NCBI GenBank assembly: GCA_900759435.1
Contig: CAAEVD010000226.1
Location: 1 to 7,969, forward strand
Direction of reading: 5' to 3'
Length of the DNA stretch: 7,969 nt
Source of the DNA: an uncultured Collinsella sp.
GTDB taxonomy: Bacteria > Actinomycetota > Coriobacteriia > Coriobacteriales > Coriobacteriaceae
The stretch's first letter is position 1. Each line of letters opens with the position of its first letter. The position numbers and the translations under genes were made by a program. Below, in pieces: positions 1 through 5,378 of the stretch. Below the pieces are notes generated by a model. The model made no database searches, had not been told where the DNA came from, and saw only the letters and a list, made by a program, of their open reading frames with translations.

Positions 1-1219
1 CCTGGAACACGCGGCGCAGCTCGCGCGCCACGCCGGGCTGCGCGTTTTGCAGCATGATGAGCTCGTAGGGCTGCAGGCTTTCGGCCGCGGTGTAGCTCAC
101 CACGTTACCGCCCAGGCCGGCGGCCAGGATGGCCTTCTTGACCGGCGCCTCGTTGGAGCCCAGCAGTGCCTCGAACAGGATGTCCGCCGCGATGGTGCGC
201 TTGCGGTCGAGCGCGCTGCCCAGCACAAGACCCAGGCCCACCAGGGCGTTCTCGGGCGTGGTTGCCATCTCGATGCGCTTATACTCGCAGGTCACGGGCG
301 CCTGCACGCCCAGCGGATTGGGCGCCAGCGCGGACGGGTCCTCGCCGGCGGCAACGGCCGCGTCCATGCGGCGGCTCGCGGCGCTCGGCTGCGACAGATA
401 GCGCTCGTCCAAAAAGGCCAGCGCGCGGTCCACGTCCAGGTCGCCGTAGAGCGTGATGTAGGAGTTGGAAGGATTGTAGTGGCGCGCGTGCGTGTCCAGG
501 AACTGCTCGTAGGTGAGCGCGGGAATCGCGCGCGGGTCGCCGCCACTCTCGTGCGCATAGGCGGTGTCGGGATAGAGCGCGGCGTTGACGGCGTCGTCCA
601 GCACGCTCATAGGGTCGGACAGCGCGCCCTTCATCTCGTTGAACACCACGCCGTTATAGCGCAGCGTGCCCTCGCGCAGGCTCGCGGAGCCGCCGTCGCC
701 CTCGCCCTCGGCGCCCTCTGGCAGGTCCAACTCGTAGTGCCAGCCCTCCTGCTCAAAAATGGTCGGCTTGGTGTAGATAGCCGGGTTGAACACCGCGTCC
801 AGGTACACGTCCATCAGGTTGTGCAGATCCTGCTCGTTGGTGGTGGCAACGGGGTAGATGGTTTTGTCTGGGTAGGTCATGGCGTTGAGGAACGTCTGCA
901 TGGAGCTCTTGATCAGGTCGACAAACGGCTCCTTGACGGGGAACTTAGCCGACCCACACAGTACCGAGTGCTCAAGAATATGGAACACGCCGGTGGAATC
1001 GGCCGGCGGCGTCTTAAAGCCAATGGCAAAGGCCTTGTTTTCGTCGTCGCACGCCAGGTACAGCAGGCGAGCGCCCGAGGCAGTGTGGCGCAGCACGTAG
1101 GCGTCCGAGTCGAGCTCGGGCACGGTCTCGTAGCGCTCGACGGCAAAACCGTGGCAGGTGGTACCGGGCACCAGCAGCGCGGCAGCAGCGGCGCGCGGGT
1201 CGGTTGAGGTGGTGGACAT
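1..1219 (-). CDS. M16C zinc metallopeptidase, presequence-protease (PreP/Cym1) family, N-terminal part
   Basis: The reverse-strand frame starts at ATG 1219-1217 and stays open to the left edge, giving about 406 codons of a family that is usually near 970-1000 residues. It is therefore only the N-terminal half. It carries the inverted zinc motif HILEH (His80, Glu83, His84) within GVFHILEHSVLCGS. It also has the PreP signatures TFLNAMTYPDKT (109-120), GVVFNEMKGALSDP (190-203; Glu195 is the likely third zinc ligand) and a YAHESGGDPRAIP-like stretch. The start is supported by GGAG about 7 bases upstream. The family degrades peptides up to roughly 60-70 residues inside a closed chamber made of both halves; in bacteria it is probably a cytosolic peptide scavenger. 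It is transcribed divergently from the GntR gene, with no visible functional link to the PTS. An acidic, Gly-rich insert lies at about residues 168-183. The family call is secure; the exact substrate is unknown. Confidence 0.93.
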   Translation of the reverse strand, partial: MSTTSTDPRAAAAALLVPGTTCHGFAVERYETVPELDSDAYVLRHTASGARLLYLACDDENKAFAIGFKTPPADSTGVFHILEHSVLCGSAKFPVKEPFVDLIKSSMQTFLNAMTYPDKTIYPVATTNEQDLHNLMDVYLDAVFNPAIYTKPTIFEQEGWHYELDLPEGAEGEGDGGSASLREGTLRYNGVVFNEMKGALSDPMSVLDDAVNAALYPDTAYAHESGGDPRAIPALTYEQFLDTHARHYNPSNSYITLYGDLDVDRALAFLDERYLSQPSAASRRMDAAVAAGEDPSALAPNPLGVQAPVTCEYKRIEMATTPENALVGLGLVLGSALDRKRTIAADILFEALLGSNEAPVKKAILAAGLGGNVVSYTAAESLQPYELIMLQNAQPGVARELRRVFQ

Positions 1220-1271
1220 ATGCAGTCTCCTTTGACGCCCCAGCGGGGGCGAATCGAGTCGAATCCTCGAG

Positions 1272-1277
1272 AGTATA
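1272..1277 (-). promoter_or_regulatory. Possible -10 element for the M16C peptidase gene
   Basis: On the reverse strand this reads TATACT, about 53 bases upstream of the peptidase start. No good -35 is visible at 16-18 bases (the best is TGCAGA-like), so this is a weak call. The rest of the divergent spacer is AT-rich near the GntR gene. It also holds a small hairpin (GCGGC/GCCGC, 1352-1366) without a T-tract. Confidence 0.25.
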
Positions 1278-1408
1278 CCCATATGGAGCGCGGCTCTGCA
1301 GCGAACTGGAGACGATGTGGGTGGACTAGCCTAACTAGGTTGATAACGAATGCGGCGGGTAGCCGCTGCACCCCGCTAAAGTGAAATAACACCCCGTTTA
1401 CCGAATCA

Positions 1409-1433
1409 TTTAGGAAATATATGGACTCCTAAA
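1409..1433. repeat. 7-bp inverted repeat upstream of the GntR gene, candidate operator
   Basis: TTTAGGA (1409-1415) and TCCTAAA (1427-1433) are perfect inverted arms separated by 11 bases. The repeat sits just upstream of, and overlaps, the likely promoter of the regulator, as an autoregulatory operator would. The arms do not match the repeats found before the EIIA and deglycase genes, so its identity as the GntR site is unproven. Confidence 0.35.
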
Positions 1434-1448
1434 AAGTTCTAATACAAT
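1422..1448 (+). promoter_or_regulatory. Possible promoter of the GntR regulator gene
   Basis: A -10-like TACAAT lies at 1443-1448. A poor -35-like TGGACT at 1422-1427 gives a short 15-base spacer. The region is clearly AT-rich compared with the flanking genes. The octamer ACAATATA (1444-1451) recurs at the proposed EIIA promoter (2305-2312), which may reflect similar core promoters or chance. Confidence 0.3.
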
Positions 1449-1498
1449 ATAAGTCATCTATCTATAAACTGCTGATTCCTTGCAAAGGTATGGTTGAT

Positions 1499-2203
1499 AT
1501 GGTTGAAGCAAATAGCGTTGTCCCCCTGTACAAACAGATTGTCCGTGCGCTTTCTGATTCGATCGCCAACGGCACGTACCGCCCGGGAGATAAGCTCCCG
1601 ACCGAGGCGGAGCTCATCGAGCAATTTGGCGTGAGCCGAATAACGGTTCGCTCCGCAATTAAAGAAATGGAAGATGCTGGGCTTGTTGAGAGGGCCCGCG
1701 GCAAGGGCACGTTCGTTTCGTCGGACACACAGATGTATGCCGCGGACGACCGTGAGAGCTTTACCCATTCGTGCCAGCTTGCGGGCAAGCAGGCGTCTAC
1801 CAGGGTTCTCGCAATGGGCTGGGACTTCCCAAGCCTGCGAGACGCGAAGTTCCTGGGCGTAGACGATACCCAAAAGGTATTGCGTAGTCGTCGTCTGCGT
1901 CTTGTGGATGACAAGCCCACGATGCTGGAAACCAATAGCTATTCCGCTGCGCTTTCTTTTTTGGAGCATGAGTCCCTCGAGGATTCGCTGATGGCGGTAC
2001 TCGATCGCCAGGGGATCAAGATGGGCCCCAACACGCGTACGCTCGAGGTCTGCTATGCGAGCGAGCTCGAGGCGGCATACCTTAACGTGGAGCTGGACTC
2101 TCCGCTGCTTCTGTTTGTCGATAGACGTTATGCTCCAAGCGGCGAGCCGCTTTTCATCTCCCGTCAGGTGTACTGCACCGAGCGACTGAAGTTCTATTTG
2201 TAA
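1499..2203 (+). CDS. GntR/HutC-family transcriptional regulator with UTRA domain
   Basis: This is a 234-residue regulator. The N-terminal winged helix-turn-helix spans about residues 7-73, with the family core PGDKLPTEAELIEQFGVSR, then ITVRSAIKEMEDAGLV, then the wing RGKGTFV. A UTRA ligand-binding domain follows from about 83 to the end. I chose ATG 1499 because AAAGG (1484-1488) is 10 bases upstream of it. An in-frame ATG at 1490 would leave only one base, though it would add just three residues. HutC-type GntR proteins usually bind phosphorylated sugars or related metabolites and act as repressors or activators of adjacent operons. Here the gene precedes mannose-family PTS genes and a FrlB-like deglycase, so the likely effector is the 6-phosphorylated Amadori substrate, as proposed for E. 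coli FrlR. No terminator is seen between this gene and the EIIA gene, so some read-through is possible. Confidence 0.9.
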   Translation: MVEANSVVPLYKQIVRALSDSIANGTYRPGDKLPTEAELIEQFGVSRITVRSAIKEMEDAGLVERARGKGTFVSSDTQMYAADDRESFTHSCQLAGKQASTRVLAMGWDFPSLRDAKFLGVDDTQKVLRSRRLRLVDDKPTMLETNSYSAALSFLEHESLEDSLMAVLDRQGIKMGPNTRTLEVCYASELEAAYLNVELDSPLLLFVDRRYAPSGEPLFISRQVYCTERLKFYL

Positions 2204-2214
2204 ATTAGAGATAG

Positions 2215-2236
2215 ATTGGTCAATTTACCGACCAAT
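2215..2236. repeat. 7-bp inverted repeat between the GntR and EIIA genes, candidate operator
   Basis: ATTGGTC (2215-2221) and GACCAAT (2230-2236) are perfect arms around an 8-base spacer. The half-sites resemble the TGGTC/GACCA halves known for HutC-subfamily regulators such as NagR, but the usual central spacing there is about 2 bases. No T-run follows, so it is not an intrinsic terminator. It lies upstream of the EIIA promoter region and is the best operator candidate for the adjacent regulator. Confidence 0.45.
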
Positions 2237-2283
2237 TGCTACCGTTCGCGGATTTGGAAAATAGACACACCGCGTAGGGTAGA

Positions 2284-2314
2284 TTGCTAATATACTTTGT
2301 TATGACAATATAGT
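2284..2314 (+). promoter_or_regulatory. Possible promoter of the EIIA-EIIB unit
   Basis: TTGCTA (2284-2289) and TATAGT (2309-2314) are separated by 19 bases, 24 bases before the EIIA start. Alternatives in the same stretch are TATACT at 2291-2296, and TAGACA at 2262-2267 as a -35, but their spacing is worse. A promoter here is likely from the AT-rich context; the exact hexamers are uncertain. Confidence 0.3.
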
Positions 2315-2338
2315 ACGTCTTATTGATATTGGAGAACT

Positions 2339-2758
2339 ATGAATAAGATATTGCTAGCGAGTCATGGTTATCTCGCCCAAGGTATGAAGAGCTCTCTCGA
2401 GATCCTGATGGGCGCCAACGACCGAATCGAGTGTCTGTGCGCCTATGTCGATGACGACACGAGGGATGTCGCAGCGCTTATCGATGCTTGGATGGAGTCG
2501 AAGGACCCTGCCGACTCCTGGTTTGTCGTGACTGACATCTTTGGTGGCTCTGTAAACAACGAATTCATTCAGAGGCAGACCGCCGGATCGTTTACGTTGA
2601 TCACCGGAATGAACTTGCCGCTGCTGGTGGAAATGGTAACACAGCTGGACTCCCTGGATGCGGACAAGGCCAAAGCCGCGGTCGAGGGATCACGTTCGTT
2701 TATCATGCTTTGTGAGGCGGCGGACATGCTTGCCGATGTCGAAGAAGAAGAGTTCTAG
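2339..2758 (+). CDS. PTS mannose-family (Man/fructose/sorbose) EIIA component
   Basis: This 139-residue cytosolic protein is a full-length EIIA of the mannose family (usually about 130-145 residues as a separate chain). It accepts phosphate from HPr on His9, seen in LLASHGYLAQG, and passes it to EIIB. Asp66 in VVTDIFGGSVNNEF matches the conserved active-site aspartate of ManX. The start is ATG 2339, with GGAG at 2331-2334. It is followed after 62 bases by the EIIB gene, in the unit ended by the terminator at 3344-3376. The chain ends in an acidic tail, DVEEEEF, that resembles the C-terminus of the EIIC in this locus. The class is secure. The transported substrate can only be inferred from the neighbouring deglycase. 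Confidence 0.95.
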   Translation: MNKILLASHGYLAQGMKSSLEILMGANDRIECLCAYVDDDTRDVAALIDAWMESKDPADSWFVVTDIFGGSVNNEFIQRQTAGSFTLITGMNLPLLVEMVTQLDSLDADKAKAAVEGSRSFIMLCEAADMLADVEEEEF

Positions 2759-2807
2759 CTCAAGCTTCAACGAATAATTCAACCCTGTCATTACCTTTAT
2801 TACGTGC

Positions 2808-2811
2808 GGAG
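2808..2811 (+). promoter_or_regulatory. Shine-Dalgarno site that sets the EIIB start
   Basis: GGAG directly abuts the in-frame ATG at 2812, leaving no spacing. It lies 9 bases before the ATG at 2821. This makes 2821 the likely start, which also gives the canonical EIIB N-terminus MIKLTRVD. Confidence 0.65.
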
Positions 2812-2820
2812 ATGATTACG

Positions 2821-3294
2821 ATGATTAAGCTTACGAGAGTTGATTACCGATTGATTCACGGCCAGGTCGCCATGTCTTGGACACATGCGCTGGACGTCGA
2901 TTGCATCCTGTGTGCCAGCGACGCCGTGGCAAAAGACGACATGAGAAAAGCCGCTTTGAGGCTCGCCCGCCCCAGCGGCGTTAAACTCGTCATCAAGGAT
3001 GTTGACGCTGCTATCGAGGCGCTCAACAGCGGCGTCACCGACAAGTATTCGCTGTTTATCATTGTCGAGACGATCGAGGATGCCTATCGCCTTGCTAAGG
3101 GTTGCAAAGACATCAAGGAGATCAATTTGGGCGGAACTCGAAAGTCTCCCGAGACCACGCTTCATCCGACCCCCGCGATCTTTGCGACCGAAACCGATGC
3201 CGAGCATATCCAAGAGCTTGTCAACGATGGCGTGGTTGTCGAAATCCGTCAGGTCCCCAATGACTCAAAGGTATTTGCCAAGGACGTTTTCTAG
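2821..3294 (+). CDS. PTS mannose-family EIIB component
   Basis: This 157-residue protein is a complete EIIB of the mannose family (about 155-165 residues). The N-terminus MIKLTRVDYRLIHGQVAMSW holds the phosphorylated histidine, His13, in the RLIHGQV motif. The protein takes phosphate from EIIA and transfers it to the sugar at the EIIC/EIID complex on the inner face of the membrane. The start at 2821 is preferred over 2812 because of ribosome-site spacing and agreement with family N-termini. It is the last gene of the EIIA-EIIB unit: an intrinsic terminator follows about 50 bases downstream, and the remaining PTS genes lie in a separate downstream unit. The sequence alone does not separate mannose, fructose, sorbose or Amadori-product specificity. 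Confidence 0.94.
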   Translation: MIKLTRVDYRLIHGQVAMSWTHALDVDCILCASDAVAKDDMRKAALRLARPSGVKLVIKDVDAAIEALNSGVTDKYSLFIIVETIEDAYRLAKGCKDIKEINLGGTRKSPETTLHPTPAIFATETDAEHIQELVNDGVVVEIRQVPNDSKVFAKDVF

Positions 3295-3343
3295 CTGGAA
3301 ACATGCCATTGTCTAGCATTTATTAACTAGGTCCTCCTTTCTT

Positions 3344-3376
3344 AAGCCCGTCGATCATTTGAACGGCGGGCTTTTT
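3344..3376 (+). terminator. Intrinsic terminator after the EIIB gene
   Basis: AAGCCCGTCG (3344-3353) pairs with CGGCGGGCTT (3364-3373), a 10-bp stem with one G-T wobble and a 10-base loop. It runs directly into TTTTT (3372-3376). It separates the EIIA-EIIB unit from the deglycase-EIIC-EIID unit. Confidence 0.85.
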
Positions 3377-3410
3377 ATTAAAGAAAAATCAAAAAAAGCT
3401 GAAATAGTTC

Positions 3411-3438
3411 TTGCATAGTTAGTTATATAAAGTATTAT
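3411..3438 (+). promoter_or_regulatory. Promoter of the deglycase-EIIC-EIID unit
   Basis: TTGCAT (3411-3416) and TATTAT (3433-3438, five of six consensus bases) are separated by 16 bases. They lie downstream of the terminator and about 50 bases before the deglycase start. A 6-bp inverted repeat, GTTATA/TATAAC (3422-3441), overlaps the -10. A dedicated promoter is expected because the preceding unit is terminated. Confidence 0.5.
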
Positions 3439-3447
3439 AACGTCATG

Positions 3448-3468
3448 GGATGAATGAAGGGTTCATCC
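3448..3468. repeat. 7-bp inverted repeat in the leader of the deglycase unit, candidate operator or RNA hairpin
   Basis: GGATGAA (3448-3454) and TTCATCC (3462-3468) are perfect arms with a 7-base spacer. They lie about 10 bases downstream of the proposed -10 and end 10 bases before the ribosome site AGGAG (3478-3482). The position suits a roadblock operator or a leader hairpin. The arms differ from those of the other repeats in this locus. Confidence 0.4.
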
Positions 3469-3488
3469 AAGTGAGTTAGGAGTAAGGG

Positions 3489-4523
3489 ATGTTCAATTTC
3501 GATGAGCCTCGTTACGAGAAGGTTGTGAGCGATGCCCTCGCTCTCCGTCCTCAGATTGAGGCTGCCGTGGACAAGGTCTGCGAGCAGGGTTATTCCAACA
3601 TCTTCTTCATCGGCTGCGGCGGCACCTGGGCCCACACGCTCCCGATGAAGTATTGGGTCGAGACCACCACGGCCGACGTCGACGTCCACTGCGAGATTGC
3701 CGCTGAGTTCCTCGCATGCCCGCCCAAGACCTTCAACAAGGACTCGGTCTGCGTCTTCTCCACCCGCACCGGCACCACCCCCGAGATCATCGAGGCTGCC
3801 AAGTTCTGCCAGGAGCAGGGCGCCCGCACGCTGATGTATGTCTCCAACGACAACACCCCGGCCACCGAGTACGCCGATTACAAGTTCTTCAGCTTCGCCG
3901 AGGACGACGTTCTGTGCGAGGCCATCTACACCTACCAGATCACGCTGGTCGCCCGCTTCCTCAAGAACGCCGGCGCCTTCCCCAAGTACGACACCTTCAT
4001 GGAGGAGTTCGGCAACATCGCTCCTTACCTCATCAAGGCCAAGGACGCTCAGGACGAGCGCTGCGCCGCCATGGCCGAGGACTTCAAGGACACCGACTAC
4101 CACATGGTGATCGGCTCCGGCATGCTCTGGGGTGAGGCCTACGACTACGCCATGTGCATTCTCGAGGAGATGCAGTGGATCAAGACCAAGTCCATCCACG
4201 CCGCCGAGTTCTTCCACGGCACCATCGAGCTGTGCGAGGAGGGCACGAGCCTCATCATGCTCTACGGCGAGGACGACACCCGTAAGCTCATGGACCGCGT
4301 GGACAACTTCACCCACATGCTCGCCGACGAGAAGGGCGTCCATGTCCGCGTGAACAAGTTCGACACCGCCGAGGTCGAGCTGCCGTTCAGCGACCCCGAG
4401 TTCCGCAAGATCGTCTCCCCGATGGTCACCTACACCATCACCGAGCGTCTGAGCTGCCATCTCGAGCACGTCCGTAACCACCCGCTCACCACGCGTCGTT
4501 ACTATCACCAGATGAACTACTAA
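3489..4523 (+). CDS. FrlB-like SIS-domain deglycase (predicted fructoselysine/glucoselysine-6-phosphate deglycase)
   Basis: This 344-residue protein has two SIS domains. The first holds the phosphosugar-binding motifs FFIGCGGTWAHTLP (about 38-51) and FSTRTGTTPEIIEAAKF (from about residue 89). The second holds LEEMQW, then AAEFFHGTIEL. Glu227 and His243 are 16 residues apart, the spacing of the catalytic Glu/His pair I recall for FraB/FrlB deglycases. The C-terminus HPLTTRRYYHQMNY also resembles the RRYY ending of E. coli FrlB (about 340 residues). Such enzymes split 6-phosphorylated Amadori products into glucose-6-phosphate and an amino acid. AGGAG (3478-3482) is 6 bases before the start. The gene lies between the EIIB and EIIC genes, so it probably acts on the compound delivered by this PTS. 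Codon use is strongly C-ending (CTC, ATC, AAG, GAC), more biased than its neighbours, suggesting high expression. Alternative: another sugar-phosphate isomerase/deglycase of the SIS family. Confidence 0.82.
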   Translation: MFNFDEPRYEKVVSDALALRPQIEAAVDKVCEQGYSNIFFIGCGGTWAHTLPMKYWVETTTADVDVHCEIAAEFLACPPKTFNKDSVCVFSTRTGTTPEIIEAAKFCQEQGARTLMYVSNDNTPATEYADYKFFSFAEDDVLCEAIYTYQITLVARFLKNAGAFPKYDTFMEEFGNIAPYLIKAKDAQDERCAAMAEDFKDTDYHMVIGSGMLWGEAYDYAMCILEEMQWIKTKSIHAAEFFHGTIELCEEGTSLIMLYGEDDTRKLMDRVDNFTHMLADEKGVHVRVNKFDTAEVELPFSDPEFRKIVSPMVTYTITERLSCHLEHVRNHPLTTRRYYHQMNY

Positions 4524-4544
4524 TCCTCTCAAATTGCTGCGGTT

Positions 4545-4583
4545 GTCTGCAGGCGAGCTGCGCAGAATGCCTCGCCTGCAGAC
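4545..4583. repeat. Perfect 13-bp inverted repeat (intercistronic hairpin) between the deglycase and EIIC genes
   Basis: GTCTGCAGGCGAG (4545-4557) and CTCGCCTGCAGAC (4571-4583) are perfect complements around a 13-base loop (4558-4570). The loop itself contains the palindrome CTGCGCAG. No T-tract follows on either strand, so it is not a standard terminator. It fills most of the 81-base gap and ends about 9 bases before the weak ribosome site of the EIIC gene. A role in 3'-end protection, mRNA processing or reduced translation of EIIC is plausible. Confidence 0.85.
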
Positions 4584-4604
4584 CTGTTTCTGGGGTTGAT
4601 CGAA

Positions 4605-5378
4605 ATGGTTGTCCAGTATCTTCTAGTTGCACTGGTCGCATTTATTGCGTCCATGGACGAGCAATTATTTGGCATTACGATGCTTGGTCGTCCGCTGTTT
4701 ACGAGCCTGTTCGTTGGCTTGATCCTTGGCGATGTCCAGCAGGGCGTTATCGTCGGCGCTGCTTTGGAGTCCATGTTCATGGGCGCCATCATGGTCGGCG
4801 CGGCGGTTCCTCCCGAGGTCTATGCCTCCGGCGTGCTTGGCTGCGCGTTTGCCGTCATTACGGGTACGGGCACGGCAACTGCCGTCGCACTCGCCCTTCC
4901 CGTCTCCGTCTTCCTTCAGGTGTGGCGCAACTTTTGCTACGCCGTTCCGGGTGCCTTTGCCTGCAAGAAGATCGAGACCGCTCTGGCAAATCGTGATCTT
5001 GCCAAGGCGAATCTGTTCCATCTGACCATCGTGCCGCTGTCGATTGGCATTCCGTCTGCACTGCTGGTGTTTTGCTCGCTGTTCTTTGGTGCCGACCTCA
5101 TCAACAATGCGCTTAACGCTATTCCGCAGTTTGTGATGGACGGCCTCAACGTTGCGTCCGGCGTCATGGTCTGCATCGGCTTCGCTCTTCTTATTAGGAC
5201 CATGGGCGACAACAAGCTTCTTCCCTGGCTGTTCCTGGGATTCATTATGGTCATCTACCTCAAGATGGACGTTATCGGTGTTGCCGCTGCCGCTATCTGC
5301 GTCGCGCTGCTCCTGGCCTTCCGCGAGGGCTCGGCCGGTCCGCAGGCGGTTGCCGAGGATGAAGAGGAGGACTTCTAA
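4605..5378 (+). CDS. PTS mannose-family EIIC membrane component
   Basis: This 257-residue polytopic protein is a mannose-family EIIC, part of the permease that binds and translocates the substrate. The conserved block runs LGDVQQGVIVGAALE, then SMFMGAIMVGAAVPPEVYAS, in the region of residues 40-75. Hydrophobic segments follow at about 80-105, 138-160, 178-197, 202-218 and 221-237. I chose ATG 4605 over the TTG at 4596 because GGGG (4592-4595) abuts the TTG but is 9 bases from the ATG. The ribosome site is poor, which, with the upstream hairpin, suggests lower translation than the deglycase. The C-terminus is a soluble acidic tail (AEDEEEDF). Its codons contain AGGAGG, the ribosome site of the EIID gene, and the two genes overlap in TAATG. 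Confidence 0.93.
   Translation: MVVQYLLVALVAFIASMDEQLFGITMLGRPLFTSLFVGLILGDVQQGVIVGAALESMFMGAIMVGAAVPPEVYASGVLGCAFAVITGTGTATAVALALPVSVFLQVWRNFCYAVPGAFACKKIETALANRDLAKANLFHLTIVPLSIGIPSALLVFCSLFFGADLINNALNAIPQFVMDGLNVASGVMVCIGFALLIRTMGDNKLLPWLFLGFIMVIYLKMDVIGVAAAAICVALLLAFREGSAGPQAVAEDEEEDF
5365..5370 (+). promoter_or_regulatory. Consensus Shine-Dalgarno of the EIID gene inside the EIIC gene
   Basis: AGGAGG lies within the last EIIC codons, 7 bases before the EIID ATG (5378-5380). The EIIC stop TAA (5376-5378) overlaps the ATG by one base, an arrangement typical of translational coupling. Confidence 0.85.

Noticed and set aside
47..1207. Long plus-strand open frame (386 codons)
   Set aside because: It is antisense to the M16C peptidase, whose family motifs are clear. 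The translation is low-complexity Arg/Gly/Val/Ala-rich, as expected of a GC-rich shadow frame.
1352..1366. GCGGC/GCCGC hairpin in the divergent spacer as a terminator
   Set aside because: The stem is only 5 bp with no T-tract, and no gene ends there on either strand.
2204..2213. ATTAGAGATA after the GntR gene resembles the GAGAGAT sites (reverse complement of 6543-6552)
   Set aside because: It is a single 10-base match to a degenerate site in AT-rich DNA, with no array around it. Chance is the simplest explanation.
2215..2236. Intrinsic terminator for the GntR gene
   Set aside because: The 7-bp stem is AT-containing and is followed by GCTACCG, not a T-tract.
3435..4532. Long minus-strand open frame (365 codons)
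   Set aside because: It is antisense to the deglycase gene and arises from its strong codon bias. The translation is repetitive Val/Leu/Gly/Glu with no known domain.
4596..4604. TTG start for EIIC
   Set aside because: GGGG directly abuts the TTG, leaving no ribosome spacing. ATG 4605 fits better.
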